The notes under the pieces are model-generated. The model made no database searches, was not told the origin of the DNA, and saw nothing but the letters and a program-made list of their open reading frames with translations. A program made the position numbers and the translations under genes. DNA of 64,000 nucleotides from the NCBI RefSeq assembly GCF_002949735.1, contig NZ_CP026681.1, positions 6,533,501 to 6,597,500 on the forward strand, in the 5' to 3' direction. Numbering within the stretch: position 1 is the first letter of the stretch; each line of letters opens with the position of its first letter. Source of the DNA: Nostoc sp. 'Peltigera membranacea cyanobiont' N6. Its GTDB lineage: Bacteria; Cyanobacteriota; Cyanobacteriia; Cyanobacteriales; Nostocaceae. Of the stretch, positions 44,123-52,470 are shown piece by piece.

Positions 44123-44782
44123 TTATGCATCCTGTACTGGATGTTGCCCATAATATGGCAAAGCCTCCGACCAATCAGGAAATTTGCCTTCTTGCCAATC
44201 GAGATTAGCTAGTTCCAAAATACTTGTCACCGTCGCTGCTAAAGCAGATTGAGCTTGAATCAACTGATAATTAGTATTCCAATTCGCTAAAGTTTCCTGC
44301 CATGCCTCTGTTGTAAATACTCTATCTGGTAAACACACTTTTAGTTTAGAAATATCTGGCTCAAACTGATAAATAGCAGCAAAAATTTGACCTCGTTGTG
44401 CTGGCATTTCCACAGCAATAGTTTTTGGATTTTGATTTTTGCCTGCTTCTGACCAAGCTACCGCAGCCAAAGTTGAAATTGCAAATACAGGAATATCTAA
44501 CTGTTGCCCTAAAGTCCGAGCAGTGACAACACCAATTCGAGTTCCGGTAAAACCACCGGGGCCTTTTGCAACTGCGATAAATGACAAATCTGCCCAAGTT
44601 TGCGGTTTGATAAATTCAATTAAATATTGATGTACTAAGCTAGATAAATCACGCCCCAAATTCCAAATTTGAGAGCGAGTATCGCCAGCAAAATTACTAA
44701 TTGCTAGTCCTAATTCAGGTGTGGTGGTGTGCAGTGCTAACGCGTATTTTTTGGTGGTGAGGTGTTTGAGTTCTGTGGTCAA
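44123..44782 (-). CDS. tsaB: tRNA threonylcarbamoyladenosine biosynthesis protein TsaB
   Basis: 219 residues, ASKHA fold. The first strand-loop is ALALHTTTPELGLAI, and VAKGPGGFTGTRIGVVTARTL is the TsaB signature. It pairs with TsaD and TsaE to make t6A at tRNA position 37. The C-terminal half is shorter and variable, as usual. It stands upstream of the CRISPR array and is transcribed away from it, so its promoter is in the 65 bp that also lead to the array. Confidence 0.92.
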   Translation of the reverse strand: MTTELKHLTTKKYALALHTTTPELGLAISNFAGDTRSQIWNLGRDLSSLVHQYLIEFIKPQTWADLSFIAVAKGPGGFTGTRIGVVTARTLGQQLDIPVFAISTLAAVAWSEAGKNQNPKTIAVEMPAQRGQIFAAIYQFEPDISKLKVCLPDRVFTTEAWQETLANWNTNYQLIQAQSALAATVTSILELANLDWQEGKFPDWSEALPYYGQHPVQDA

Positions 44783-44847
44783 AGTTAATTAAAATATTGA
44801 TTTTTTAGAGTTGACTTGATTTATCTATTCAACCACATCATAGTCAG

Positions 44848-45028
44848 GTTTCCATCCCCGTGAGGGGTAAGTGATTGAAAAACATGAGCAACATAGGACA
44901 CATCCGCTACTACTTACAGTTTCCATCCCCGTGAGGGGTAAGTGATTGAAAAACACGTGGCTAGCACACAACGCTGGTAGTGAGAAGCATCCTTTTCCAT
45001 CCCCGTGAGGGGTAAGTGAGTGAAAAAC
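44848..45028 (+). CRISPR. Minimal CRISPR array: three repeats, two spacers
   Basis: The 36-base repeat begins GTTTCCATCCCCGTGAGG and ends GTGATTGAAAAAC. The copies are at 44848-44883, 44919-44954 and 44993-45028. CCCC-GTGA-GGGG inside the repeat gives a short Cas6-type hairpin. Spacers are 35 bases (44884-44918) and 38 bases (44955-44992). The third repeat has two changes (T for the first G, GAGTG for GATTG), so it is the trailer end. The array reads left to right, with an AT-rich leader at about 44783-44847. There is no cas gene in the window, so it must use Cas proteins encoded elsewhere or be inactive. Confidence 0.9.
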
Positions 45029-45333
45029 CCTACCCTTGTACAACCCTTACTGTAACTGGTTTTGAAGGCTCATTTTCGAGGGGGTCTAATTTTTTTTCAA
45101 TCAGCCAAAATTATTGACAAAAATCCAACAGTACATCTCCTCAAACGCTTACACAGCAGCTTGTCGAGGGGGTCAACGAAAGAATAAGGGTTTGAGCGAT
45201 CGCCATACCCCCTCGCAAAACTTACCTGTGCAAAATCAAAATAAATACTTTTGCTTTGACTAAGAAACTTAGGATTGAATTGTCAAGGTTCTGTTATTAA
45301 TGGGTGCAAACATAACATATTACTGTTTAATTG
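45029..45333. other. Post-array stretch with CGAGGGGGT repeats
   Basis: Holds two direct copies of TCGAGGGGGTC (around 45076-45086 and 45163-45174) and one inverted ACCCCCTCG (45206-45214). The first is followed by eight T residues. No gene is supported. The stretch ends in the 3' side of ycf34. Confidence 0.55.
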
Positions 45334-45582
45334 TCAAGTCGGCACTAACTCACCAGGACGCAATTTCGACCACTTACCCGTTTCCCGTTTAAAACTGAGA
45401 CAACCAACAACATCCCATTCCATCTCAATCACATCATCTGTAGTCCTAATGTTGACATTGATAGAAGGTTCATTCGGGTCAAAGTTTGGTGTTTCAGTCA
45501 AGTGAGGCTGTTGGTGCTGCCCTTCCACGGCATGATAGGTAACACAGCTGTCTACATAGTGGCAGTTCACACAAATACACAT
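45334..45582 (-). CDS. ycf34: Ycf34 family protein
   Basis: 82 residues from ATG 45582. The sequence opens MCICVNCHYVDSCVTYHAVEGQH, and these Cys and His residues are the family's conserved metal or iron-sulfur ligands. EMEWDVVGCLSF is the second conserved block. Ycf34 of Synechocystis binds an iron-sulfur cluster and affects photosynthetic electron transport. The open frame extends back to 45642, but homologues start at MCIC and GGAG lies 11 bases before this ATG. Divergent from the CCA enzyme gene. Confidence 0.92.
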   Translation of the reverse strand: MCICVNCHYVDSCVTYHAVEGQHQQPHLTETPNFDPNEPSINVNIRTTDDVIEMEWDVVGCLSFKRETGKWSKLRPGELVPT

Positions 45583-45668
45583 AATAGAACCAACTCCAGG
45601 GGCCTTTATTGTTAATCTAACGTAAGCCCAACCGTTATTCATGAGTTGCTGGGTTGATTTTTATTACA

Positions 45669-46997
45669 ATGCATAAATCAATTCCCTCTACCCTAGCTCC
45701 CGAAAATTGGCCTTTTAGTTTGGAATTCTTGCCACAACCCGCTTACATGGTAGGTGGTGCTGTACGCGATGCGCTCCTTGGCAGAACTCGTGAATATCTG
45801 GATCTAGATTTTGTTATACCATCTAAGGCGGTAAAGGTAGCAAGAGCGATCGCTCGTCATTACAAAGCTGGTTTTGTCTTACTCGATGCAGAACGACAAA
45901 TTGCCCGTGTAGTTTTTCCCCACGCCACGGCTGACTTTGCCCAACAAGAAGGAGATAGTGTAGAGGTTGATTTGCACAGACGGGATTTTACAGTCAATGC
46001 GATCGCCTATAATCCTCATACACAAGAAATCATCGATCCTCTACAAGGTTATGTAGACTTACAACAGGGCATTTTGCGAATGATATCACCCGCAAACTTA
46101 AAAGATGACCCTTTGCGGTTAATGCGAGGTTATCGCCAAGCCGCTCAACTAGGTTTCACTATTGAGCCAGCTACCAGAAATGCAATTTGTTCTTTGGCAT
46201 CACATCTTAGTAAAGTTGCAGCCGAACGGGTGCGGGTAGAAATTGGCTATTTACTGGCAAATTCTCAGGGTACTCCTTGGATTACAAGTGCTTGGGAAGA
46301 TGGTTTACTTGCCCCTTTCTTCAAAAATGCTACTCGTGAAAGCTTGAACAAACTAGCCGCAGTTGATAATGCAGCCGCCTTACTCACAGAAAATTGGCAA
46401 CAATTAGGCGCACAACTGCAAGAATATGTCCGCGATAGTGTCAAAACTACTTGGTTAGGTATTGCCAAACTTGCAAGTCTAGTCAACCCCAATCCAGAAT
46501 TAGCAGAAATAGAGCTACAGCAACTAACTTATAGTCGTGCTGAAATTCGGGGCGTAACCACTGCTCTGAAATTGTTACCGCAACTTCAAGTAGTCAATAT
46601 GTCCTTACGAGAACAATACTTTTTGTTCCGTGACGCAGATATTGTGTTTCCCACTATGGCAGTGCTAGCTGTAGCACTTGATAATTTGGTAGAGGTGATA
46701 TCTAGTGACAAGCTATTACACACAGCAGTTGCTACAAGTTTGGAAAGCAAAGCAAGTAGCTGCCAAGTCTTGGCACTTTTAATCGACCGCTACCTTAACC
46801 CTGACGATCTGGTAGCTCATCCCCCTCAACTAGTGAGTGGGAAGGAGTTGATTATAGCATTAGATATTCCAGCTTCACCCATGATAGGACAACTTTTAAC
46901 AGAAATTGCCGTAGCACAAGCTGAGGGGAAAGTCTCAACGCCAACAGAAGCGATCGCATTTGCACGTCAGTTACAAGATAAAGCAAGAGGTAATTAA
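45669..46997 (+). CDS. cca: CCA tRNA nucleotidyltransferase
   Basis: 442 residues. The nucleotidyltransferase head has YMVGGAVRDALLGR and LDLDFV with the catalytic DxD, then VDLHRRDFTVNAIA. The RNA-binding domain is marked by DDPLRLMRGYRQAAQLGF, and the helical tail is long. It belongs to the class II poly(A)/CCA enzymes; in cyanobacteria this activity may be split between two related proteins, so it could be CC- or A-adding only. ATG 45669 was preferred to an upstream TTG at 45654. Confidence 0.9.
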   Translation: MHKSIPSTLAPENWPFSLEFLPQPAYMVGGAVRDALLGRTREYLDLDFVIPSKAVKVARAIARHYKAGFVLLDAERQIARVVFPHATADFAQQEGDSVEVDLHRRDFTVNAIAYNPHTQEIIDPLQGYVDLQQGILRMISPANLKDDPLRLMRGYRQAAQLGFTIEPATRNAICSLASHLSKVAAERVRVEIGYLLANSQGTPWITSAWEDGLLAPFFKNATRESLNKLAAVDNAAALLTENWQQLGAQLQEYVRDSVKTTWLGIAKLASLVNPNPELAEIELQQLTYSRAEIRGVTTALKLLPQLQVVNMSLREQYFLFRDADIVFPTMAVLAVALDNLVEVISSDKLLHTAVATSLESKASSCQVLALLIDRYLNPDDLVAHPPQLVSGKELIIALDIPASPMIGQLLTEIAVAQAEGKVSTPTEAIAFARQLQDKARGN

Positions 46998-47298
46998 GGA
47001 TATGGGTTTACAGACACGCTCCGCGAGATACAAATTATTTTGTCGATATTTGCCAGTATATGCGTCATCTATGCTACTATTTGCTTGATATTAAGGTGTT
47101 ATATTTTTCTTTAAATTCAGCGTAGATGGATAACAAAATTGATTATACACCAGCCTATTCATTTGATTGATGCTTTAGTTAATCTCCTGAATACATCCTC
47201 GTATATTTACTTAAGCACTTACCAGAAAAAAGACCTCTTGGTTTTCCTGATGGGCTGAATTTTTATGCCTAGCCTTTCTTGGACAGGAATCACTGCTG
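46998..47298. other. Intergenic, no gene seen
   Basis: 301 bp of AT-rich sequence between cca and the response regulator. No repeat or terminator with a clear stem was recognised. Confidence 0.4.
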
Positions 47299-47694
47299 AT
47301 GAATGGACAGCCTTTAATTTTGATTGTAGAACAAAGTCTACATGATTTAGAGTTACTTAATTCTCATCTAGGAATATTAAATTTTTCATGCATTTGTACC
47401 AAACAAGGAGTGAGGGCTGTGATATTGGCACAAACTCATCAACCAGATGTAATTCTTCTAGATATAATGCTATCTAATTTGGGTGCGAACCGAGTCATTG
47501 ACGATCTCAAACACGATACAAAAACTGCTACTATCCCAATCATTGCATTAACACCTCTAACAGTGGTACAGGATGATCGATTCACTATGCTCGCAGGATT
47601 TGATGATTGCATTACTAAACCCTATGATTTTAATCAATTAGAAATGGTAATCAGTCGTCACATCAGTCAGCTAAATTATTTAAATTTATCTTGA
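47299..47694 (+). CDS. Single-domain response regulator
   Basis: 131 residues, CheY-like receiver without output domain. The phosphoacceptor Asp lies in VILLDIMLS; the switch Thr is in IPIIALTPLT and the Lys in DCITKPYDF. The acidic pair near the start is altered: ILIVEQSLHD has Glu-Gln in place of Asp-Asp, which may weaken magnesium binding. No histidine kinase is adjacent. Its 3' end overlaps the convergent DUF2294 gene by 32 bases. Confidence 0.85.
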   Translation: MNGQPLILIVEQSLHDLELLNSHLGILNFSCICTKQGVRAVILAQTHQPDVILLDIMLSNLGANRVIDDLKHDTKTATIPIIALTPLTVVQDDRFTMLAGFDDCITKPYDFNQLEMVISRHISQLNYLNLS

Positions 47695-48073
47695 TAATAG
47701 ATTCGGGATTAGGAACATCAGGTAATTGATTGAAAACCACAACAATCCCAGTCCGACCAGTTGCTAAATTGGTGTTGGTCATGAGTTCAAGGACAGGTTG
47801 ACCAATAATTACCTCAATCAAACTTTTCAACTCTGGTTTAATAATTGTTTCTAAATACAAGCGTACTTGTTCAGCTAAAGTAGCATAACCTTCTTTCAGT
47901 AGAGTGTATTCAGCTTGGGTAACAGAATTTTCTAGGGAAATTACAATTTCAGCATCTAAAAAATGACAAATTATTTGGCTCGGAGACTTACCTATTCTCT
48001 TATTATATAATTTTACGATCTGCTGTGATATCTCTGTTTCTAATTGCCCAATATCAGCTTGTATCATTAGCAT
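47663..48073 (-). CDS. DUF2294 family protein
   Basis: 136 residues. The family pattern is ISQQIVKLYNKRIGKSPSQIICHFLDAEIVISLENSVTQAE and a C-terminal GRTGIVVVFNQLPD. DUF2294 proteins are small, soluble and of unknown function, common in cyanobacteria and bacilli. It converges on the response regulator with overlapping 3' ends, so the transcripts are antisense to each other there. A second ATG two codons later is also possible. Confidence 0.8.
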   Translation of the reverse strand: MLMIQADIGQLETEISQQIVKLYNKRIGKSPSQIICHFLDAEIVISLENSVTQAEYTLLKEGYATLAEQVRLYLETIIKPELKSLIEVIIGQPVLELMTNTNLATGRTGIVVVFNQLPDVPNPESIIKINLNNLAD

Positions 48074-48861
48074 TTATAATGTAAGTTGAAGTATTCAACA
48101 TTATACTGGTTCTTTATAAGATAGCCGGGGATAATTATTAATATTGTGTATAATTTTAGGAGGTAAATATAATGTTTTATCTATGACTTTATTTGAAAAC
48201 ATTCTCAATTTTGACGGGGGTAAAAGTTGTAAATCAGTGATTCGTGTAGTATTCAGTTAATGACTGCATCAATCAGCTTATTTTGTGGTGAAGCAGCGAT
48301 CGCCTTTATCTCCCAACCCAGGAATAATATAACTATATTATCCAAGTAGCAATAAAGTTGGGGAGTATACAGCAGCACATCAAAATATCCCTCACAAAAA
48401 CCGTTGATACTTTTCGGTACAGCGAGTAAGCAGCAGGTGTATATCTCTGGGCAAAACGCATCCGAATCGTTGCGTTCATCACGAACCGATCTAGGTAGCT
48501 ACGGCTTGGAATCAGCGACAATTAGCAGCAAAATACCTACCAATGCAGATCGCTGTGCAATCGTGCTTCTGCAATGCTAAAGTGATTGCTAATTCCCGAT
48601 CAATCCCAAACGGGCATAATCATTATTTTTTTATCAGCTATTAGTCACTAGGCAGCTTTTAATTACCTATAGTCAGTTTTTGTTTTTATGACTCTAAATG
48701 TCGAGTGTGGTATTAGTCGTATTGCTGAATAGAATCAACAACACAGAAAATTCATAAATAGCGATTAATCACCGCAAATTTAAAGATGACTTTAAAAATG
48801 ATTGAATAGATATTTTTTGTGAGAAAGTTAATACAAAGGTATATTCACTGATCTCAAATTT
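48074..48861. other. 788-bp gap, no supported gene
   Basis: AT-rich at both ends with a more GC-balanced centre (48280-48560). A 62-codon open frame on the minus strand (48333-48521) has no recognisable family features. The centre may be a decayed gene, but I could not match it to a family. The last 150 bp act as leader for the TPR gene. Confidence 0.4.
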
Positions 48862-49344
48862 ATGGATTCTTTATCTATCAATTCCTTACTTGAAGAGTTG
48901 AAAAACCCCGATGCTACAGTTCGGGACAAAGCAACCAGAAAAATCTGGCGCATCTGGTTTCAGCAAAAGGGAATCTATGGGCTAGAAATAATCGATCGCA
49001 GTCAGAAGTTACTGGATGCAGGTGAAATTGCTGAAGCCGAAACAGCGCTGACAGCATTAATCAAAGAACAGCCAGATTTCGCTGAAGCCTGGAATCGTCG
49101 GGCTTTTCTCTATTACAGTATTGGTGATTATCAGAAATCTCTAGCAGATTGTCAGATGGTTGTGCAGATAAATCCAATACATTTTGGGGCACTTCACGGC
49201 ATGGGCTTGTGTTACGCGGCACTAGGAGAGTATGGTGAAGCTATCCGAGCTTTTCAACGCGCTCTCGAAATTCAGCCCTATTCGCTAGTGAATCAAAAGT
49301 TGATTCTAGAATGTACATTTAGATTCAGCTACAACGGCAGATAG
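48862..49344 (+). CDS. Small TPR protein
   Basis: 160 residues. An N-terminal helical segment (LLEELKNPDATVRDKATRKIWRIWF) resembles a HEAT-like turn. Three TPR motifs follow at about residues 52-150: AEAETALTALIKEQPDFAEAWNRRAFLYYSIGD and so on, ending EYGEAIRAFQRALEIQP. No signal peptide. A protein-interaction module of unknown partner. The following DNA is a decayed transporter gene, so the two are probably not functionally linked. Confidence 0.85.
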   Translation: MDSLSINSLLEELKNPDATVRDKATRKIWRIWFQQKGIYGLEIIDRSQKLLDAGEIAEAETALTALIKEQPDFAEAWNRRAFLYYSIGDYQKSLADCQMVVQINPIHFGALHGMGLCYAALGEYGEAIRAFQRALEIQPYSLVNQKLILECTFRFSYNGR

Positions 49345-49499
49345 GAGAGATATTATACTGTCTTATAAATCCGTTTATCACCCTCATCACCAGCAATTCA
49401 TCGCCTTAGTCGCCACAATTTTATTCAATATGGTTTTATCTGCACTGATAGCAGCGTTTTTGCTACTTGTACTAACAGCAAACGACCGTCAACTAGCAA

Positions 49500-50077
49500 T
49501 TTTCGGTTGGATAAAGTTACCTTTGATATAAACTGGATAGCACAAGCAAAACATGGCGGGTTTTACCAGGTGATAGGCACTGGTATTTATACAGACCACG
49601 ATTTAGATGTCAGCATCAAAATAGTTGGCTCCAAGTTTCCAGTGGTACTCAATTGTTGATGGGGGTGCGGTAGATTTCTTTAGAGGTTATGGTATTAATG
49701 CCGTGAACGCCATAGCACAAGGTATTCCCAAAATTACAGTTGTAGCAATTTTCCAGAATAGATCCCCAGTGTTTCATCGCCCATCCCAACACAGCAACTA
49801 AAACCCTTATTGACTTCAAAGGTAAGCCTATTTATATCTCTACTTCTGTTAACATCACCTATTGGCCTATTCTGAAAGCGAAGTCCGGTTATTACAGATG
49901 ATTAGAAACGCCCTTACAATTTTTCTCCTGTCTCCTTTTCTGACTGACAAAAACTTAGCGCCGCAAGGTTATATCACATCTGAACTCTTCGCTATTGAAA
50001 AGCAGAGTGGGTTTAAGGTAGTAGTATTTTTATTAGCAGATTATGTTTATCAAACCTATACAACTACTAACTATTGA
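49500..50077 (+). pseudogene. ABC transporter substrate-binding protein (NMT1/THI5-like), multiply frameshifted
   Basis: Pieces of one protein are found in successive frames: RLDKVTFDINWIAQAKHGGFYQ..GIYTDHDLDV, then GAVDFFRGYGINAVNAIAQGIPKITVVAIF, then IAHPNTATKTLIDFKGKPIYIS and ITYWPILKAK, then GYITSELFAIEKQSGFKVVVFLLADY to a stop at 50077. At least three frameshifts separate them, and the C-terminus is short against family length (about 330). The segment before 49500 is hydrophobic and may be the old signal peptide. Relatives bind thiamine-precursor-type or other small ligands. No permease gene remains nearby. Confidence 0.85.
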
Positions 50078-50148
50078 AACCAAAAAATAACTACTAGAAA
50101 AAATCCCGATTTAGGGCAGTGATTGTATACTTCCCATTGTCGCGATGT

Positions 50149-50748
50149 CTAAATACGAGCCAAAGTCACAATTTCTTGCTGATCCTGATATTTGCCCTGA
50201 CGAGCTTCATAACTAATAGCACAGGGTTCACCTTCTAAAAATAGTAATTGCACCACGCCTTCGTTAGCGTAAATGCGACAGTCTGCGCTGGAAGAGTTGG
50301 AAAATTCTAAAGTTAAATGACCTCGCCATGCAGCCTCAGCAGGTGTTAGATTCGCTATTATTCCACATCTTGCGTAAGTCGATTTACCTATACAAATTAC
50401 AGTAATATTCTCAGGAACCTCCAGCTTTTCTAGGGCAACCCCAAGTCCATAAGAATGAGCAGGTAAAATAAAGTAATTGCCATTGGCATCAGTATGCAGT
50501 GCTGTTGGCTCTAAATTCTGGGGATTAAAGTTTTTGGGATCGACTACGGTTCCGGGAATATGGCGAAAAATGCGGAACTCAGCCGAGGAAAGGCGTATAT
50601 CGTACCCATAAGAAGACAAGCCGTAGCTAATTACAGGTTGAACTGCTACAGACTCATCTTTTTGCACTTTTCGGATTAGGCTCGGTTCAAAGGGCGAAAT
50701 CAAACCCTTTTGAGCCATTTCAGTAATCCAGATATCGTTCTTAATCAC
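50149..50748 (-). CDS. dcd: dCTP deaminase
   Basis: 199 residues. SSYGYDIRLSSAEFRIF and IIANLTPAEAAWRGHLTLEFSNSS are the family's nucleotide-binding and catalytic blocks; the Glu in LTLEFSN is the catalytic acid and CGIIANLTPAEAAWRG forms the lid. The enzyme converts dCTP to dUTP, feeding dTTP synthesis. Length is standard. It is followed, on the same strand and 62 bp upstream, by the CobO-like gene. Confidence 0.94.
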   Translation of the reverse strand: MIKNDIWITEMAQKGLISPFEPSLIRKVQKDESVAVQPVISYGLSSYGYDIRLSSAEFRIFRHIPGTVVDPKNFNPQNLEPTALHTDANGNYFILPAHSYGLGVALEKLEVPENITVICIGKSTYARCGIIANLTPAEAAWRGHLTLEFSNSSSADCRIYANEGVVQLLFLEGEPCAISYEARQGKYQDQQEIVTLARI

Positions 50749-50810
50749 AAATTCGCTGCTAACGTTAATTCAAATAGACTCGATATATTAGCACGAACTG
50801 AGTATTTTGT

Positions 50811-51347
50811 TTAGGGTCGATAACTCCGACGGATTTCTGTAATTTGATCTGCCACATCCAAGAGAGATTTAGGCATCTCTGGGCCTGTGAGAATGATATC
50901 AACGTGAGGAGGGCGTTTTGCCAGAAACGCTAAAACTTCGGTTTCAGAAATTAAACCAAAGTTAATCGCTAAACTTAACTCATCCAATACCACGAGAGAA
51001 TACTTGCTATTACACACTACATGTTGTGTATATTGCCACAGCTTTTGTAAAGCTTGGTTTTCCGTATCGTCTAGATGTGGTGTATCGATACAACGAGGCA
51101 AATCACAGCGAATCCAATCTAAATTTTGCCCTAATTGTATGGGTCGATCGTGTCCTTGACGAATACCCCCTTTAAGAAACTGTACGATTAATACTGGCGT
51201 TCCTTGTCCCGCTATTCTAAGTGATTGAGCCATAACGGTCGTGAAAAAGTTGCGATGGGAGCTAGTGAAAACTTGCACTAGCCCTTCAACTGGATATGGT
51301 AGGGCAAGGGTTGAATTGATACTTGAGGTTTCTAGCTGGGCAACCAT
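50811..51347 (-). CDS. CobO/BtuR-like P-loop protein with degenerate Walker A
   Basis: 178 residues with the layout of ATP:corrinoid adenosyltransferase: strand 1 VQVFTSSHRNFFTTVMAQSLRIAGQG, LIVQFLKGG, LVVLDELSLAINFGLI and VDIILTGPEMPKSLLDVADQITEIR. Walker B and the last motif are kept. The Walker A that should read GxGKGKT is replaced by TSSHRNFF, without Gly and Lys. Normal ATP binding is therefore unlikely. It may be a regulatory or cobalamin-binding paralogue. It is on the same strand as dcd and probably co-transcribed. Confidence 0.8.
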   Translation of the reverse strand: MVAQLETSSINSTLALPYPVEGLVQVFTSSHRNFFTTVMAQSLRIAGQGTPVLIVQFLKGGIRQGHDRPIQLGQNLDWIRCDLPRCIDTPHLDDTENQALQKLWQYTQHVVCNSKYSLVVLDELSLAINFGLISETEVLAFLAKRPPHVDIILTGPEMPKSLLDVADQITEIRRSYRP

Positions 51348-51690
51348 AGTTTAAAGTTCAAAAAGATACAATAAATTAAATATTTTTGCTGACAGGATTT
51401 ATTACAAATCTGCCTGTATAATCAATCTGTTTTTCACCAGTGTGGTGGATCTTGCAAATTGCATTCTTAGTCAAACACTACGTTTGTGTGGAAGTCAAGA
51501 GTTATTTGAGTGAAAATTACGTCTTTTCTCTATAGGCGATGGTAAAAATTAAAACATAATTGTTACAGATCCAATTATTTAAAAAAGCTGGGTAAAAGGT
51601 CTGAAAATCCCTAAATGTTAGATTTTTAGGTTGTTTGGGCAAAACAGACTTAGCAAGTAGTGAATTTGACAGCAAGAGGGGTAAATTGTT
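51348..51690. other. Divergent promoter region, no gene seen
   Basis: 343 bp between the CobO-like gene (-) and the kinase gene (+). AT-rich, with no clear hairpin or repeat. An AGGGG about 11 bases before the GTG of the kinase gene is its likely ribosome site. Confidence 0.45.
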
Positions 51691-52314
51691 GTGAGATTGG
51701 TGATTCTGGGAGGTTCAGGATCGGGGAAAAGCACTCAAGCACAAAGGCTTGGCAGATACTTTGATATTCCTCTGATTTCTACAGGTGAGATTTTACGGGA
51801 AGCAATATCTGGCTATCAGCCCCTACCGGAATTTCGATGCTCGGAAACCGATCCCCGGACTTCTCTTTCGGTTTACGCTAGTCTGAGTGAACTAGGTTAT
51901 CACACACAGCCCTATATAGAAAAAGGGGAGTTAGTTCCAGACGAAGCGATCGTTGAATTGATCGGGGTTCGTCTCAGACAACCAGATATTAACTGCGATT
52001 GGGTCTTGGAAGGCTATCCTCGTACTGCTTTCCAAGCTGAAGAATTAGATTTTTTATTGGATAATTTAGGGCAAAAGCTAGATTGGGCAATTTATCTCCA
52101 AGTTCCAGAAGCAGTGATGGTTAGTCGATCCTTGGGGCGATCGCTACCAGATGACCAACCCGAAATCGTGCAGCGCCGTGTAGAGTTATTCTACGATCGC
52201 ACCATTCCCATCCTAGAATACTATGACCGTCGTCGCCGTCTATTGACCATCAACGGCGACCAGTCACCAGATATGGTGCAGCAAAATATTTTGACTCTGC
52301 TTTCAATTCCTTAG
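51691..52314 (+). CDS. Adenylate kinase-family nucleoside monophosphate kinase
   Basis: 207 residues. P-loop GGSGSGKSTQAQRL, AMP-site ISTGEILREAI, EGYPRTAFQAEEL and a short-lid region VVQRRVELFYDRT with the ENIxxR-type contacts altered. Between residues 38 and 65 there is an insertion (YQPLPEFRCSETDPRTS) not found in standard Adk. The ribosomal-cluster adk is normally elsewhere, so this is likely a second, specialised kinase. Start is GTG at 51691. Same strand as rph. Confidence 0.82.
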   Translation: MRLVILGGSGSGKSTQAQRLGRYFDIPLISTGEILREAISGYQPLPEFRCSETDPRTSLSVYASLSELGYHTQPYIEKGELVPDEAIVELIGVRLRQPDINCDWVLEGYPRTAFQAEELDFLLDNLGQKLDWAIYLQVPEAVMVSRSLGRSLPDDQPEIVQRRVELFYDRTIPILEYYDRRRRLLTINGDQSPDMVQQNILTLLSIP

Positions 52315-52400
52315 AAGGGGGCAGGGGACAAGGGACAAGGGGACAAGGGGACAAGGTGATTTGAGTGAGAACCTTTCAACAAGTCTTTCCCAATTCCCAA
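52315..52400. repeat. ggggacaa tandem repeat and cattccc repeats
   Basis: Several copies of GGGACAAGG (52323-52355) and CCCAATTCCC/CCCCATTCCC units. Low-complexity intergenic repeats of the genome, also seen in other form at 54211-54376. Confidence 0.55.
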
Positions 52401-52470
52401 TTCCCCATTCCCAATAACACAAAGGTAATCTTAAGGCAGTATTCTAGATAGAAATCTTGAGGCAATTCCA

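Noticed and set aside
45029..45333. Fourth CRISPR repeat after the array
   Set aside because: CGAGGGGGT is too short and unlike the 36-base repeat; no spacer-like spacing.
48333..48521. 62-codon minus-strand frame in the 788-bp gap
   Set aside because: No ribosome site, no family features and odd Cys/Arg-rich composition.
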